A stretch of 27,326 bases of DNA from Gyrodactylus bullatarudis. Lineage: Eukaryota > Platyhelminthes > Monogenea > Gyrodactylidea > Gyrodactylidae. Shown here in pieces: positions 8,637-18,130 of this stretch; position 1 is the first letter of the stretch; each line of letters starts with the position of its first letter. The notes beneath the pieces are model-generated. The model made no database searches and was not told the DNA's origin. It saw nothing but the letters and a program-made list of their open reading frames with translations. Made by a program: the position numbers and the translations under genes. Where the stretch lies: positions 83,212 through 110,537 of the forward strand of contig SSNU01000102.1 of the NCBI GenBank assembly GCA_012064415.1, read 5' to 3'.

Positions 8637-8993
8637 GTAAGAAATATAACTATAATTAAATAAGTGGAGGTGGAGTCAGGATGTTTGTTTCTAATTTAAA
8701 AATTCTTATGTAAAATATCACGCTGATCACAAATCTAGTATTAAAAAATTTTCGGCTGTCTGTGAGATGAGATAATCAACAAAGAGCGAATTTTTCGAAA
8801 TTTCGAAAACCTCCCCTTAAAGTTTTGCTATTCAATAAAAGATTTATAACACTGGAGTTATAAATTTTATACCCTCTGAAAGAAGTATAAATTTTAAACT
8901 TGATGACTGTATTTCCATTTATCCCGAAAGGTTTTGAGAGTGTTGAAACTAGATGTAGAAAGTAAATTTGCAAATATTTTCTGAAAATTGGCT
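8637..8993. other. Start of intron 2, no recognisable feature
   Basis: AT-rich sequence between the exon 2 donor and the inverted-repeat element. A 65-codon minus frame (8776-8973) shows no domain. Confidence 0.5.
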
Positions 8994-9396
8994 AACATTT
9001 CGGCACAAAAATTCTGTTTTCTTTAAAACAAAGTAATAAATTTCAAATTTTATTCGAGTTTACTATAAAATATTTGATATAGGATAATAATTGGATTGTT
9101 GATTTTTTTCGAATTATGTTCATTTATCATTGAAGTTTACTGATCTCAATACACTTGTATAATAGTTTTTTAATCAACAATTAATTGAACCAACTAATTC
9201 AATTTATACACTAGATTAATGTTAGATTATAATACATTTTAATCTAAAGGGGGAATAAATACTTAATTAGATTTTGATTCCAAGCCTGAAATTATTTATT
9301 TTTCGGCCGAATCATTAATTAATTTATGTTTATTAAACAATTAACTATTGTTCTAGATTTTAAAACTTCTTCTTTAGCGATATACAGACATTCTTT

Positions 9397-9760
9397 TTAA
9401 TTCAGGAATTTCTTGAATTCAGTTGGCTTGATACCTTTCGAATCTACTGCATCTTCAAGAATTTTTATATAATTTCATTTGAATGACCTCATAAATTTGG
9501 CATCGATCGGTTGACAAACTCAAGTACAATTTGGTGGTAGAAACTGTAGCTTATGATTTTTTGAGGATGTATAATTCAAGAAGTGTTTGTCATTATCATT
9601 CAAACATAAATGTGTGATTTGAAAGGTCGTTTATCTCTAGCAACATTTACAAAAAAGACAATAGTTACCCTGTCCTTGAAGAGTTTTAAGCTTATCTAAA
9701 ACTCAGTTCCATATACGAAGAGAGTTGTTTCATCGAGATTGTCATTTCTTTCTTATCCAA
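9397..9760 (-). pseudogene. Pogo/Tigger (jerky)-like DDE transposase fragment
   Basis: Minus-strand reading: DNLDETTLFVYGTE (first catalytic Asp, as in NxDET), then KDRVTIVFFVNVARDKRPFK (matches the KERVTVLLxxNAxG block), then LQFLPPNCT, a stop, VCQPIDAKFMRSFK (third acidic residue in QPxDxxxxxxFK), and EDAVDSKGIKPTEFKKFLN before the final stop at 9397. At least three stops and frame changes interrupt it, and the second catalytic Asp region has decayed beyond recognition. These transposases (DDE_1 family) have an N-terminal CENP-B type domain, not visible here. Confidence 0.6.
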
Positions 9761-10059
9761 TAATGATCACTGGTCTCTAAAAAAGTTTTTCTGCTGTTTG
9801 CTGCTTCTTAAGGCTTTACAACTAAGTTTATCTTTCGAAATAGTAGGAAAGCAAGAACAGAACGGTCGATTTGACGAAAAACCATATTGAAAACAACATA
9901 TTAAATGTTTACACTTTCTAACTGATATTTTTTCTGTGAATACGTGTGATTAAGGTTCAAGCATCATAACGTATATTCCTAAACTAAAGAATAATATAAT
10001 TAAATCTTTGAAATTAAAAAATATCCATTCATTAGGGCTATAAGAACAAAAACTCGAAG

Positions 10060-10682
10060 CTGACATCATCTGAAAGAAATCAAGCTTCAAACCTGTTGGA
10101 AGTTGGCTATAGTTTACGAAAAGTTGAAAAAAATGGATGTAGTCATCAAACAATTATGCATATCAATAAACCAAGAAATTCGAAAAAGAATCCCAGAAAA
10201 CGAGGTCGAAAGAGCATGATTCCGAAATGTATTGGGGAAAAAAATTAAATTTCTTGCCACAAAAAAAAATTCTCGTCCTCTCAGATAAAATCCCAACTCC
10301 AGTTGAATTGCAGTGCAGGATCCATTCAGCGTTATTTAAAAAAAAAAACAAAGATTTTAGAAAGTGATGGAAAACTGATAAAATCGTTCAAAACGAAGAT
10401 TGGTCAAAGGTAATTTTTTCAGATGATAAAAAATTCAATCTAGATGGTCCTTATGGATTAACATCATGCTGGATTGACAAATCTTTTCCAATACCTACAC
10501 GCATCAAGAGAGGTTTCGGAGGCGGCAGTGTAATGGTTTTGGGATTCATAACATCTAAAAGTACTGGCAGTCTAGTAATAATTGATGAAAAACTCAATTC
10601 TATTTCTTATCAAAAGTTGCTTGAAGATCATTGCCATTCAAAGAGGAAATGGAAAAAGAGGACCTCAGCAAATATTTTATAA
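10060..10682 (+). pseudogene. Tc1-like transposase, N-terminal HTH and first catalytic region, frameshifted
   Basis: Frame one (10060-10245) reads LTSSERNQASNLLEVGYS, LRKVEKNGCSHQTIMHINK and PRKRGRKSMIPK, a paired-type HTH followed by the GRPR-like basic hinge of Tc1 transposases. After stops, another frame (from about 10396 to TAA 10680-10682) reads DWSKVIFSDDKKFNLDGPYG, with the first catalytic Asp, then GFGGGSVMVLGFITSKSTGS and NSISYQKLLEDH. The second Asp and the Glu region are absent. It is a partial, dead copy; the inner break suggests small deletions. Confidence 0.75.
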
Positions 10683-10828
10683 TAAACTCGAATAAAATTT
10701 GGGATATTTAGTTTGTTTTTGAGAAAATCAAATTTTTGTGCCGAAATGTTCCTCATTGTTATTATTCGAAACAACCAGTGGGTAGGTGGTGACAAAACTA
10801 TGGGAGTGTTGAGTAATCGCAGATGAAC

Positions 10829-10890
10829 GGGGGTTCTGGCCTAGTGGTTATAGGCGCTGTCTCACACCGTTGAGATCATTATAAACGTAG
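10829..10890 (+). other. Decayed tRNA-like sequence or SINE head
   Basis: TGGCCTAGTGG (10837-10847) matches the pol III box A consensus TRGYNNANNNG exactly, and TTATAGGCGCTGTCTCACACCG follows as in an anticodon-arm region of tRNA-Glu or Asp type. The expected box B is degenerate (GTTGAGATC) and no acceptor stem closes, so it is not a working tRNA gene. A tRNA-derived SINE remnant is the better reading. Confidence 0.35.
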
Positions 10891-11039
10891 CCATCTTCCC
10901 TATGTCATAAAAAGTTGATTCAAACTGGTATAGGTTAAGAATCTTAAGTTTAGTTTACTCTCAAAATTTCAATTCAGTAGTGTAAAAGGATTCTGCTCAG
11001 CAATGAATTAAAATAAATACGAAAAAGAATAAATTATCA

Positions 11040-11154
11040 GGCTTCAATTTCATTGGAAGACTTACTTCTATTTCTATTGATCGAAATTCCATTCTAATAT
11101 ACAATTTATATACAATTGTAAAAGCTTCTTCACTTTACAGAGCTTCTACTTGTA
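11040..11154 (+). repeat. Half-element remnant related to the foldback at 17373-18796
   Basis: CACTTTACAGAGCTTCTACT (from 11131) followed by TGTA to 11154 closely matches the terminal sequence CACTTTACAGAGCTTTTACC + TGTA of the other foldback. Upstream are ATTGG (11052-11056), ATTGA (11075-11079) and a TATA stretch near 11106, spaced as in its relatives. The final TA is the left target duplication of the 11155-12424 element, which therefore inserted exactly at its edge. Confidence 0.5.
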
Positions 11155-12424
11155 CAGTCAATTTCACACATGATGACTCGAGATAAATTAAATATTTCAT
11201 GGAGGTTTACTTTTATACCTCTCTGTCCCAAATCAGTAGCCAATGAATGTTTAGTATCCAAGGACCAATCAGAATTGAGCAGATTTTTTCTATTCCCAAT
11301 ATTTCACAACTTTCCATAAAGTGTTTGTTTCAAAATTAAATACTACATGTTATGCCTCATGAGATGGAGAATTTTTTGCTCTTTCAAATGAACTAAAAAT
11401 CATTGCTGTGTATTTAGTAATAACTGAGATAAAATAACTCTGTTATCTTAGGGTGTACAGAAAAAATAATTGCACAATTCTATAGGCAATTGAATATCCC
11501 ATGTTATCCCTGAAGATTTTTGAGAAACTGTAAAAGGTGTAAGATTCATTGCAAATATAAATCGGCTAACAAAACTTGAAAAACGTAAAAAAAATGTCTA
11601 TGATTTTAAATAAATAATATGGAGAATAAATTCTTGAAAAAACAGTCGAAAACCATATGTAGAACAAATTGAAATAGAGATGGAAAGGATTGAAAATGTG
11701 ACAATTTTGAGGATTGACTTATAAATCATATGTATTACAGAAAGAAAATTATTGTTTGGTATATAGGGTGGCGAACAGTTCGCCCTCTTAGAAAAGTTCA
11801 TCCAACAACATCTGTATTGTATAGACTTTTTGGTGAAAGGGGATTGACTACTGGAATGCTATTCACACATTTAAAATTTCTATCTTCAATCCTTTCCATC
11901 TCTATTTCAATTTGTTCTACATATGGTTTTCGACTGTTTTTTCAAGAATTTATTCTCCATATTATTTATTCAAAATCATAGACATTTTTTTTACGTTTTT
12001 CAAGTTTTGTTAGCCGATTTATATTTGCAATGAATCTTACACCTTTTACAGTTTCTCAAAAATCTTCAGGGATAACATGGGATATTCAATTGCCTATTGA
12101 ATTGTGCAATTATTTTTTCTGTACACCCTAAGATAACAGAGTTATTTTATCTCAGTTATTACTAAATACACAGCAATGATTTTTAGTTCATTTGAAAGAG
12201 CAAAAAATTCTCCATCTCATGAGGCATAACATGTAGTATTTAATTTTGAAACAAACACTTTATGGAAAGTTGTGAAATATTGGGAATAGAAAAAATCTGC
12301 TCAATTCTGATTGGTCCTTGGATACTAAACATTCATTGGCTACTGATTTGGGACAGAGAGGTATAAAAGTAAACCTCCATGAAATATTTAATTTATCTCG
12401 AGTCATCATGTGTGAAATTGACTG
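11155..12424. mobile_element. Foldback element with two 540-bp arms, TA target duplication
   Basis: The arms 11155-11694 and 11885-12424 are nearly identical inverted copies of equal length. The ends read CAGTCAATTTCACACATGAT and its complement, flanked by TA on both sides, as in Tc1/mariner-type elements. A 190-bp loop separates the arms. Near each end is an outward-facing module: on the right, ATTGG (12310-12314), ATTGG (12333-12337) and TATAAAAG (12362-12369). The loop has an unbroken frame reading IIVWYIGWRTVRPLRKVHPT then TSVLYRLFGERGLTTGML, not recognised. No transposase is encoded. The near-identity of the arms suggests a recent origin or homogenisation. Confidence 0.8.
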
Positions 12425-12633
12425 TATAATTTCTTGGATTGGTAAGAAATTATTTCAGCAATTTTTGAAACATTTTTTTATTAAGAATTTAGGAGGGTAA
12501 TTTTCGGTGAATAATCTGATATCAAAATTCTATTTACTTCGAACGTACAAAGAAAAACAGACTATTTAATACAAAAAAAATCAATTCGATTCAAAATGAA
12601 TTTTATCAAATTAATGACTATTAAATTTCATAG

Positions 12634-12882
12634 ACGTATGCGCAGTTATGTATGGATCTCACGAAAATGTTCATATAACTGAATTTGATTCTTGGAAAGT
12701 AGAAAAGAATAAATTCCAGTTGTTTAGAAATAAAAAGATTGTCGAAGAATATTATTTTCTTTATTACAATTCTTTAAAACTCAGTGTGGTGCTAATTGGA
12801 AATGAAGTTCACACTTTATATTATAGTTTTAAAACGGAAGATTCAGATGAATGGGTGCACAAATATAACAAGGCAATGAATG
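12634..12882 (+). CDS. Exon 3 of the PH-like repeat gene (phase 1-1, 83 codons)
   Basis: The acceptor TTAAATTTCATAG (ending 12633) is preceded by a branch-like TTAATGAC; the donor is AATG/GTAAAT at 12883. Both are phase 1. The product runs VCAVMYGSHENVHITEFDSW, KVEKNKFQLFRNKKIVEEYY, FLYYNSLKLSVVLIGNEVHT and LYYSFKTEDSDEWVHKYNKA then MN. This is the most PH-like module: several beta segments, a polar turn, then a C-terminal helix with Trp in the position (DEWVxxxNxA) characteristic of PH domains. The length is short for a full PH domain (about 100), so a PH-like variant is the cautious label. No basic lipid-binding signature is obvious. Confidence 0.65.
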
Positions 12883-13240
12883 GTAAATATTGAAATTCAT
12901 ACATTATCAGTCACGAGTAGATTTTATGTATTATTTTTCAAAATTACTATTAAAATTTATTTTATTCCCCAAAATATCTTATATATGCTCCCACATTTTC
13001 TAAGTTCGAGAAAAAACAGTATGTGTTTTTTCCAAATATGATTTCGAAAGAGAATAAGCAATCATTCGTATTATTTTTGTCCATATAATTACGAGAGTCA
13101 TATAATTTCAAAATAATGTGTTGTTTCTTACATATAAGGCTCAAGTCAAGTCTGATACTAGATATAAAGTACAGGCTTTATTAAACGATATAGTATTTTT
13201 TATTTTGATTAGATCATATCTGTTGTCAGGTATGTTATCA

Positions 13241-13439
13241 CAGTCAATTTCCCTCATGATGTCTCGAGATAAATTTACTATTTAATAAACATTCTTATTC
13301 ATAAAATCTGAGAAACCATGTATTATTTTAAAGAACAAGATGCGCCAGTATCAATTTTAAAATTCAGTAAAATTAAATTCAATCATTCCTATGAAATGTC
13401 ATGACTCATCGGCTCAAGAGATCATGTGTGAAATTGACT
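13241..13439. mobile_element. Small degenerate MITE related to the 11155-12424 foldback
   Basis: The left end reads CAGTCAATTTCCCTCATGAT followed by TCTCGAGATAAATTTA; the right end reads AAGAGATCATGTGTGAAATTGACT. These are the same termini as the large foldback (CAGTCAATTTCACACATGAT) with a few changes, about 200 bp apart. The TA duplication is not preserved. It sits in the 645-bp intron between exons 3 and 4. Confidence 0.6.
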
Positions 13440-13527
13440 ATCTCAGAAATCCTTCTTTTTCATGTAAAACGGCTTGGTTTTTAACTAATTATTTGCGATA
13501 CTATTATTGAATAAATTATAAAAATAG

Positions 13528-13812
13528 GAATGCAAACTAAAGACACAGATGTTGTTTTCATCAGAAACAAGAAGGAATTTGAATTTCTCACTGACATTTT
13601 TTCTTTTGTTGAAACCAAAAAAAAGGGAGAAGTTATTGTCAAGTCAAAAAATGGTTCTGAATATTCATTCGGTATGTCATATGCCATTGAATCACCGGTT
13701 GACCAAAACAGAATTGAAATGAAAATGGTTAAATACAATGGAAATTATATCGACATACAGGTAACCACATTGAAAAATGCTAATAGACTTAAATTCCTCA
13801 ACAAGGCTTGTG
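13528..13812 (+). CDS. Exon 4 of the PH-like repeat gene (phase 1-1, 95 codons)
   Basis: The acceptor ATTATAAAAATAG ends at 13527; the donor TGTG/GTAAGT at 13813 is near-consensus. Both lie in phase 1. The product begins MQTKDTDVVFIRNKKEFEFL and continues TDIFSFVETKKKGEVIVKSK, NGSEYSFGMSYAIESPVDQN, RIEMKMVKYNGNYIDIQVTT, ending LKNANRLKFLNKACG. The strand pattern and the final KNANRLKFLNKA helix parallel the other exons (for example SDEWVHKYNKA). The internal ATG at 13530 is probably not a start because the acceptor directly precedes it. A hAT element begins 27 bp after this exon without damaging the donor. Confidence 0.65.
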
Positions 13813-13854
13813 GTAAGTGAAATAATATGTATACCATATTAGACCTGTCCATAT

Positions 13855-13985
13855 CGTAAGTCGATATTCGATATATATCGACTTTTCGATATATCGCAAA
13901 ATATATCTTCTCGATATTTTTTCGATAAATTTATCGACTTGATATCGAACCTCTTCGATAATATCGATAAAATATCGACTTCTAC
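13855..13985. repeat. Left subterminal TCGATA-rich repeats of the hAT element
   Basis: Dense overlapping copies of TCGATA, ATATCGA and CGATAT in both orientations follow the left terminus. Such subterminal arrays are the usual transposase-binding sites of hAT elements. Confidence 0.65.
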
Positions 13986-14101
13986 CGATATTTTCTCATA
14001 AATACTCCCCTCCCCCACTAATAAATATCATGTTTGTACAGATAGAAACTAGACACATTCCCGTTTACTCTTCTACATGAGACCTAATACTACACTAAAT
14101 A

Positions 14102-15516
14102 AATACCAGTTTAGGGGCACCTGGTTTTTATTTAGTTTTTATGTGATTACTTATAAGTATATACATTACTTTATTAAAATATTTCATACTAATGTATACT
14201 AATTCTACTAGCACTACAAGATATTAAACTTATATTAAACCCTTATTAAACTATATTGATTCCCTAAAGAGGAAAATATTGGATTTAATGGGTAAATATT
14301 TATTGAACTCTATAAATCTCCGAAATAGCATTGATTGTTGCTTCAAAGATATTATTATGATTATTTCTTATGAAAATATACATCATTAAATAGCTGTCCA
14401 ATAAATTTTTTCGTTTATTTGTCACTTTTCTACCATCCCTTTTAGCAGCTCCCCAGATAGCTTCAATGCGATTCGTATGATCACCAGTGTTATTGACGAA
14501 CTCATACTTATGGCACACTGTTCGATGCTCATAACCTTCCTGGTTGAGCTTCTTGTATGATTTGTGCTCATCAGAAATAATGATCGAGCCAGGCAAAATC
14601 TTCTCTTTGATTATTCTAAGAAGCGTGGTCTTTTTACGGTCTGGAACAGTCTGCATGAAAACTTTTCCTTCTTCGTCAACTCCACCAAAAACCCATATGT
14701 TTGAATTGGCAAGAATATGGCCTCGATGATATTTTCGATGAACAAAAGAGGATTCATCTATCTGTACCTTCATTCCTTTACCACCAATCTTGATATTAAC
14801 GCGATTGATGAACTCGCAGAAAATATCTCGAACGAAATTAGTCCAGTCAACTGCAGTAGTCTTGCTAATATCTAGCTCAGCTGTGATGTTAGAAAGATCA
14901 TCAGCCTTGTAGCATACCAGACGAATAATTGAAAGTATTTTCCAGATTGGCAGATGAGACTTTGCGAAGAATGTACCTTTTGGATGAATAAATTATTTCT
15001 TACCATCTCTTATAGATTTTCGTTTCTTACATAATAGGCAGCGGAATACATAACCATCAAGACAAGATGAATACAGGCCAAGATACATTTCCCCATTACA
15101 ATCATCATGGTTAGCATGTAATGGTATTAGTTTTAGGCGTTGGCACATCTCAACTAAACCTTTCTTATCATTTCTGGCAATGGCTAACATGTTAGCTGTT
15201 AGCTTTTCTACATTAGTAAGATTAATATCTTGTATGGATAGCATGTTGCATTAATTATAGTTAGCGGTTTTTGCTTATAATAAAAATAAATCTTATATTT
15301 TAAATAAATGTTGTTCATATTGGTTGGTATTATAAATTATTTTGTATATTTTGGAAATTTCACTGATTTTGGATTTATCTGCTTTCAATCTTGAGTAGTG
15401 AGTATTGAATAGATTTTATGAATAAAAATACCTTTTATTTTGTATTTTACGATCATAGACTACTTATCAATAGTATCACTGCAAGTAAATAGTTGATGCC
15501 TCTAAACTGGTATTTA
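14102..15516 (-). mobile_element. Merlin-family element nested inside the hAT element
   Basis: AAATACCAGTTTAGGGGCAC at 14102 onward is matched inverted by GATGCCTCTAAACTGGTATT ending near 15516 (about 21 bp, three mismatches). These ends enclose a Merlin/IS1016-like transposase. The exact ends and the 8-9 bp duplication expected for Merlin could not be fixed by eye, so boundaries are approximate. It lies wholly within the hAT termini, so it inserted after the hAT element arrived. Confidence 0.6.
14300..15244 (-). pseudogene. Merlin (IS1016/ISXO2-like) transposase, full length with one stop
   Basis: The frame is continuous from ATG 15242-15244 to the stop at 14300-14302 (315 codons with the stop) except for one TAA at 14993-14995. 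The N-terminal part has a Zn-ribbon-like YVFRCLLCKKRKSIRDG. The region after the stop, FIHPKGTFFAKSHLP..., remains in frame and leads into MKVQIDESSF (first Asp), WVFGGVDEEGKVFMQTVPDR, ILPGSIIISDEHKSYKKLN (second Asp) and GDHTNRIEAIWGAAKRDGRK (Glu about 36 residues after the second Asp). All three DDE residues are intact. The transposase would cut and paste Merlin elements. With a single nonsense change it is a very young pseudogene, or the stop is a sequencing error. Confidence 0.85.
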
Positions 15517-15627
15517 GCCCACTTTTCTAGTACAGATTTTTATACTCATTCAAGTAATCTTGAAGAGAAAGGTTCTTTTTAATAATTTTAGTTTCAATAG
15601 AAAAAGATAAAGGATGAATAATAAATC

Positions 15628-16478
15628 TTATATTGTATTTTCGGGCAAATCTTTAATCATATTCATATTAAGTTTACAAAACAAGATTTTTTCAACTGTG
15701 TTAGAGTCGAGTGATCCCCTGTACCAGGGTATTGTTCTTCTAGCTACACTGAAAACCCGCTCTGATGCAACACTAGTTGGATTAATACTGTAAATGCTTC
15801 TGGCAATATTTGCCAACTGGGGAAAATCAAGTTGTCTGCCTTTCCAAAAGTCTAAAACCTATGAATGAAGTCTTCAACCTTTTACTTTTGGTCTTTATTT
15901 CTTCTTCTTCTTTTTCGAGAATGTCAAAAATGCTGGACTTCGTTGTTAGAATCTTTGTTTTCGAAGGCGACGAAGTTTCAGGGCTGGAGTCACTGGAGAT
16001 TTCCTCACTTGAGAGTTTTTTCAGTGTTTTCACAAAAACTCTGAATTTTCTATCGTCAATAGACCTTCTTTTGAAAAGAGGGTCGAGGAAACTAGCAGCA
16101 TTAAAAATAAATTCGTCATCAAATTTTCTGTTCAAGTGAAATTTGAAAGCAATGCAGAATTTTTTATAAAATTGATTCACTTCTTTACTTTGCTTATCAA
16201 TACCCTTTTTCAATAGATGTATGAGTTTGTTCACGTGATTTATCGTTGTAACATTGCCTGCCGAGAATTTCGTTATCATTTTGTTAACAAAGTTAATATT
16301 CACAGAAATATTTTTAAGATTATCGAAATCTTCTTCGGTTAAACAAGGCTCACTTAGATCTAAATATAAATTAAATATCAAAATTAACCCAATATTCCCT
16401 CTTTCAACTCTAACATTTTCATAATTAGTTTTCTCATGCTGTTCCATCGTGTTGGACTAAAAGCAGAATTAGACTTGA
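15628..16478 (-). pseudogene. hAT transposase, C-terminal half, frameshifted
   Basis: Minus strand, N to C: KSNSAFSPTRWNSMRKLIM (the RWNS block of hAT transposases, about 16478-16430); a frame change; a 206-codon frame (16447-15827) including IFNAASFLDPLFKRRSI (the LDPxxK block) and an acidic linker; another frame change near 15838; then GRQLDFPQLANIARSIYSIN, PTSVASERVFSVARRTIP and the hAT dimerisation C-terminus ending at 15628. The first two catalytic Asp regions and the BED finger are not recognisable further upstream. It is presumably the element's own transposase, now dead. Full hAT transposases have about 600 residues; roughly 270 remain. Confidence 0.8.
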
Positions 16479-16964
16479 CTTTAGTGACATTTCTTATCGC
16501 TGTCATAGATTTGTCGAGTTTAGTGACTTTATTTTCATCGATAATTTTTCTGCAAGCCTCGTATTGAGATTGCTTAAGAGGTTATTTGTACTTGACTGTT
16601 TTGTTTTGATAACACTCTCATATCCATCGATGATACACATTTGAAGATCTATTGCTAATGATGTTAATTATTGTAACTTACCGCCTGGTACTGAGATGAA
16701 GTATTGGTTTACCGGACTAGTGTACTTAACATCAGACATGAAATATGAGTTGCATGACATTTTGAATAGTGAAATGGCAGCATGGGTTTTCATGGAACAA
16801 AGTCATTGGGAAACTCGATTATGATTGGTTATATCATTTGCAGGCTGACTCGAGAGTTCAAACCACTCTCCCCTCTGAGTGTGAGGAGTGTCAAATGTGT
16901 TACCCATGTATAATGAACAGACGAGATTTAAGATTTTAATATTTTCTACCACAAAATTTCACAC

Positions 16965-17065
16965 GATACTATTCGATATATTATCGAAAGTACTCGATAT
17001 ATGCTATCAATATTTATCGAGCAGATATCGAGATACGATATTTATCGATATATCGTATCGAGTAC
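16965..17065. repeat. Right subterminal TCGATA-rich repeats of the hAT element
   Basis: TCGATATAT, TATCGA and ATACGATATTTATCGA motifs are densely packed just inside the right terminus, mirroring the left end. Confidence 0.65.
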
Positions 17066-17603
17066 AAATGGACAGGTCTATACCATATACATTGTATGGT
17101 TAGAACTTGAAAATACTCTCAAGTTAAAAATTAAAAAATAAGTAGTTGCATCAAAAAATTTCTTTATCTAAATCCATTTATCGATGTTTTCTGTTAAATC
17201 TTTCTTATTTAAAAGGGTTAATTGCAAAAATGGAAATATTTTCTTTATATGACCCCCAAATGAAGTTTTTACTCTTTTCCTATATAATCCGTAATCATTC
17301 GGGATATAATTTCCAGGAAAAACTCCTAATTTATTAGCTACAGTACACGGATTTTTACAAGGATATCCATTACAGGTAAAAGCTCTGTAAAGTGACGAGA
17401 GTTGTGTGAATGTGCAAGTATACCTTACTTATTTACCATTTCTACCCCAAATCTCATGAATAATAGACCAATAGAAATTGAGTATTTGTCGGCCAATCAG
17501 AATCGAGTAACATTCCTCCTACAATTTTTCCAAGGTCCCAAATATATTTTGCTACCAGAATCTCAAATTTTTCAATAGGTTGATGAAATTTTGTAGATGT
17601 TCT

Positions 17604-17877
17604 CAATCTTTTATTCTGATTAATTTCCACTTCGAATTTTTTTGTTATATATATTTGGGACCTTGGAAAAATTGTAGGAGGAATGTTGCTCGATTCTGAT
17701 TGGCCGACAAATACTCAATTTCTATTGGTCTATTATTCATGAGATTTGGGGTAGAAATGGTAAATAAGTAAGGTATACTTGCACATTCACACAACTCTCG
17801 TCACTTTACAGAGCTTTTACCTGTAATAATTACAATCTTTTATTCTGATTAATTTCCACTTCGAATTTTTTTGTTAT
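17604..17877. repeat. Internal duplication: third arm bracketed by 45-bp direct repeats
   Basis: The block 17604-17648 recurs exactly at 17833-17877. Between them lies a copy of the right arm terminal sequence that includes not only the element end (ACCTG at 17823) but also the next 11 bases TAATAATTACA (17824-17834). These 11 bases are identical to the genomic flank beyond the outer right end (18797-18807). Confidence 0.8.
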
Positions 17878-18117
17878 CTTATCAAGAAGAGGCCGTAGCA
17901 GAAAAAAATGATAATTATAAAGTTTCATTATGATTTGATGGTTATGATTGCAGGATTCTTAGTTTTACATCGTTAGCGTACAAACGTAGTGTATTCATGG
18001 CGTGGGACAGTTATAATGAATGATAAGTGAATTTTACATCATCAGAATAATTTTTCTCTATCATACATTCATATCCAAATATGGCGTGGTAGGATTTTAC
18101 ATTACATTCTATAGAAA

Positions 18118-18130
18118 GTGTGTGTGTGTG
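18118..18130. repeat. Short GT microsatellite
   Basis: GTGTGTGTGTGTG, with further TGTGTG runs nearby (18160-18170). Confidence 0.8.

Larger units (their letters stand above)
8994..10750. mobile_element. Element with ~70-bp terminal inverted repeats, carrying transposase remains
   Basis: AACATTTCGGCACAAAAATT starting at 8994 is matched in inverted form by AATTTTTGTGCCGAAATGTT ending at 10750, and the similarity continues inward to TTTTATTCGAGTTTA (about 9062) and TAAACTCGAATAAAA (from 10683). Length about 1.76 kb fits a Tc1-type element. It encloses a Tc1-like pseudogene reading + and, oddly, a Tigger-like pseudogene reading -, so one probably inserted into or recombined with the other. The target duplication is unclear. 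Confidence 0.6.
13840..17080 (-). mobile_element. hAT element with exact 8-bp target duplication TACCATAT
   Basis: The termini TAGACCTGTCCAT and ATGGACAGGTCTA form 13-bp inverted repeats, directly bordered by TACCATAT at 13832-13839 and 17081-17088. Both subterminal regions are packed with TCGATA/TATCGA motifs. Inside lies a broken hAT transposase on the minus strand and, between the left subterminal region and the transposase end, a Merlin element. Length 3,241 bp including the nested insertion. Confidence 0.85.

Noticed and set aside
10829..10890. Functional tRNA gene
   Set aside because: Box A is perfect but box B is degenerate and no acceptor stem closes.
11598..11981. Two frames (11598-11801 minus, 11730-11981 plus) with identical C-termini
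   Set aside because: The identity comes from the inverted arms of the foldback being read in both directions, not from duplicated genes.
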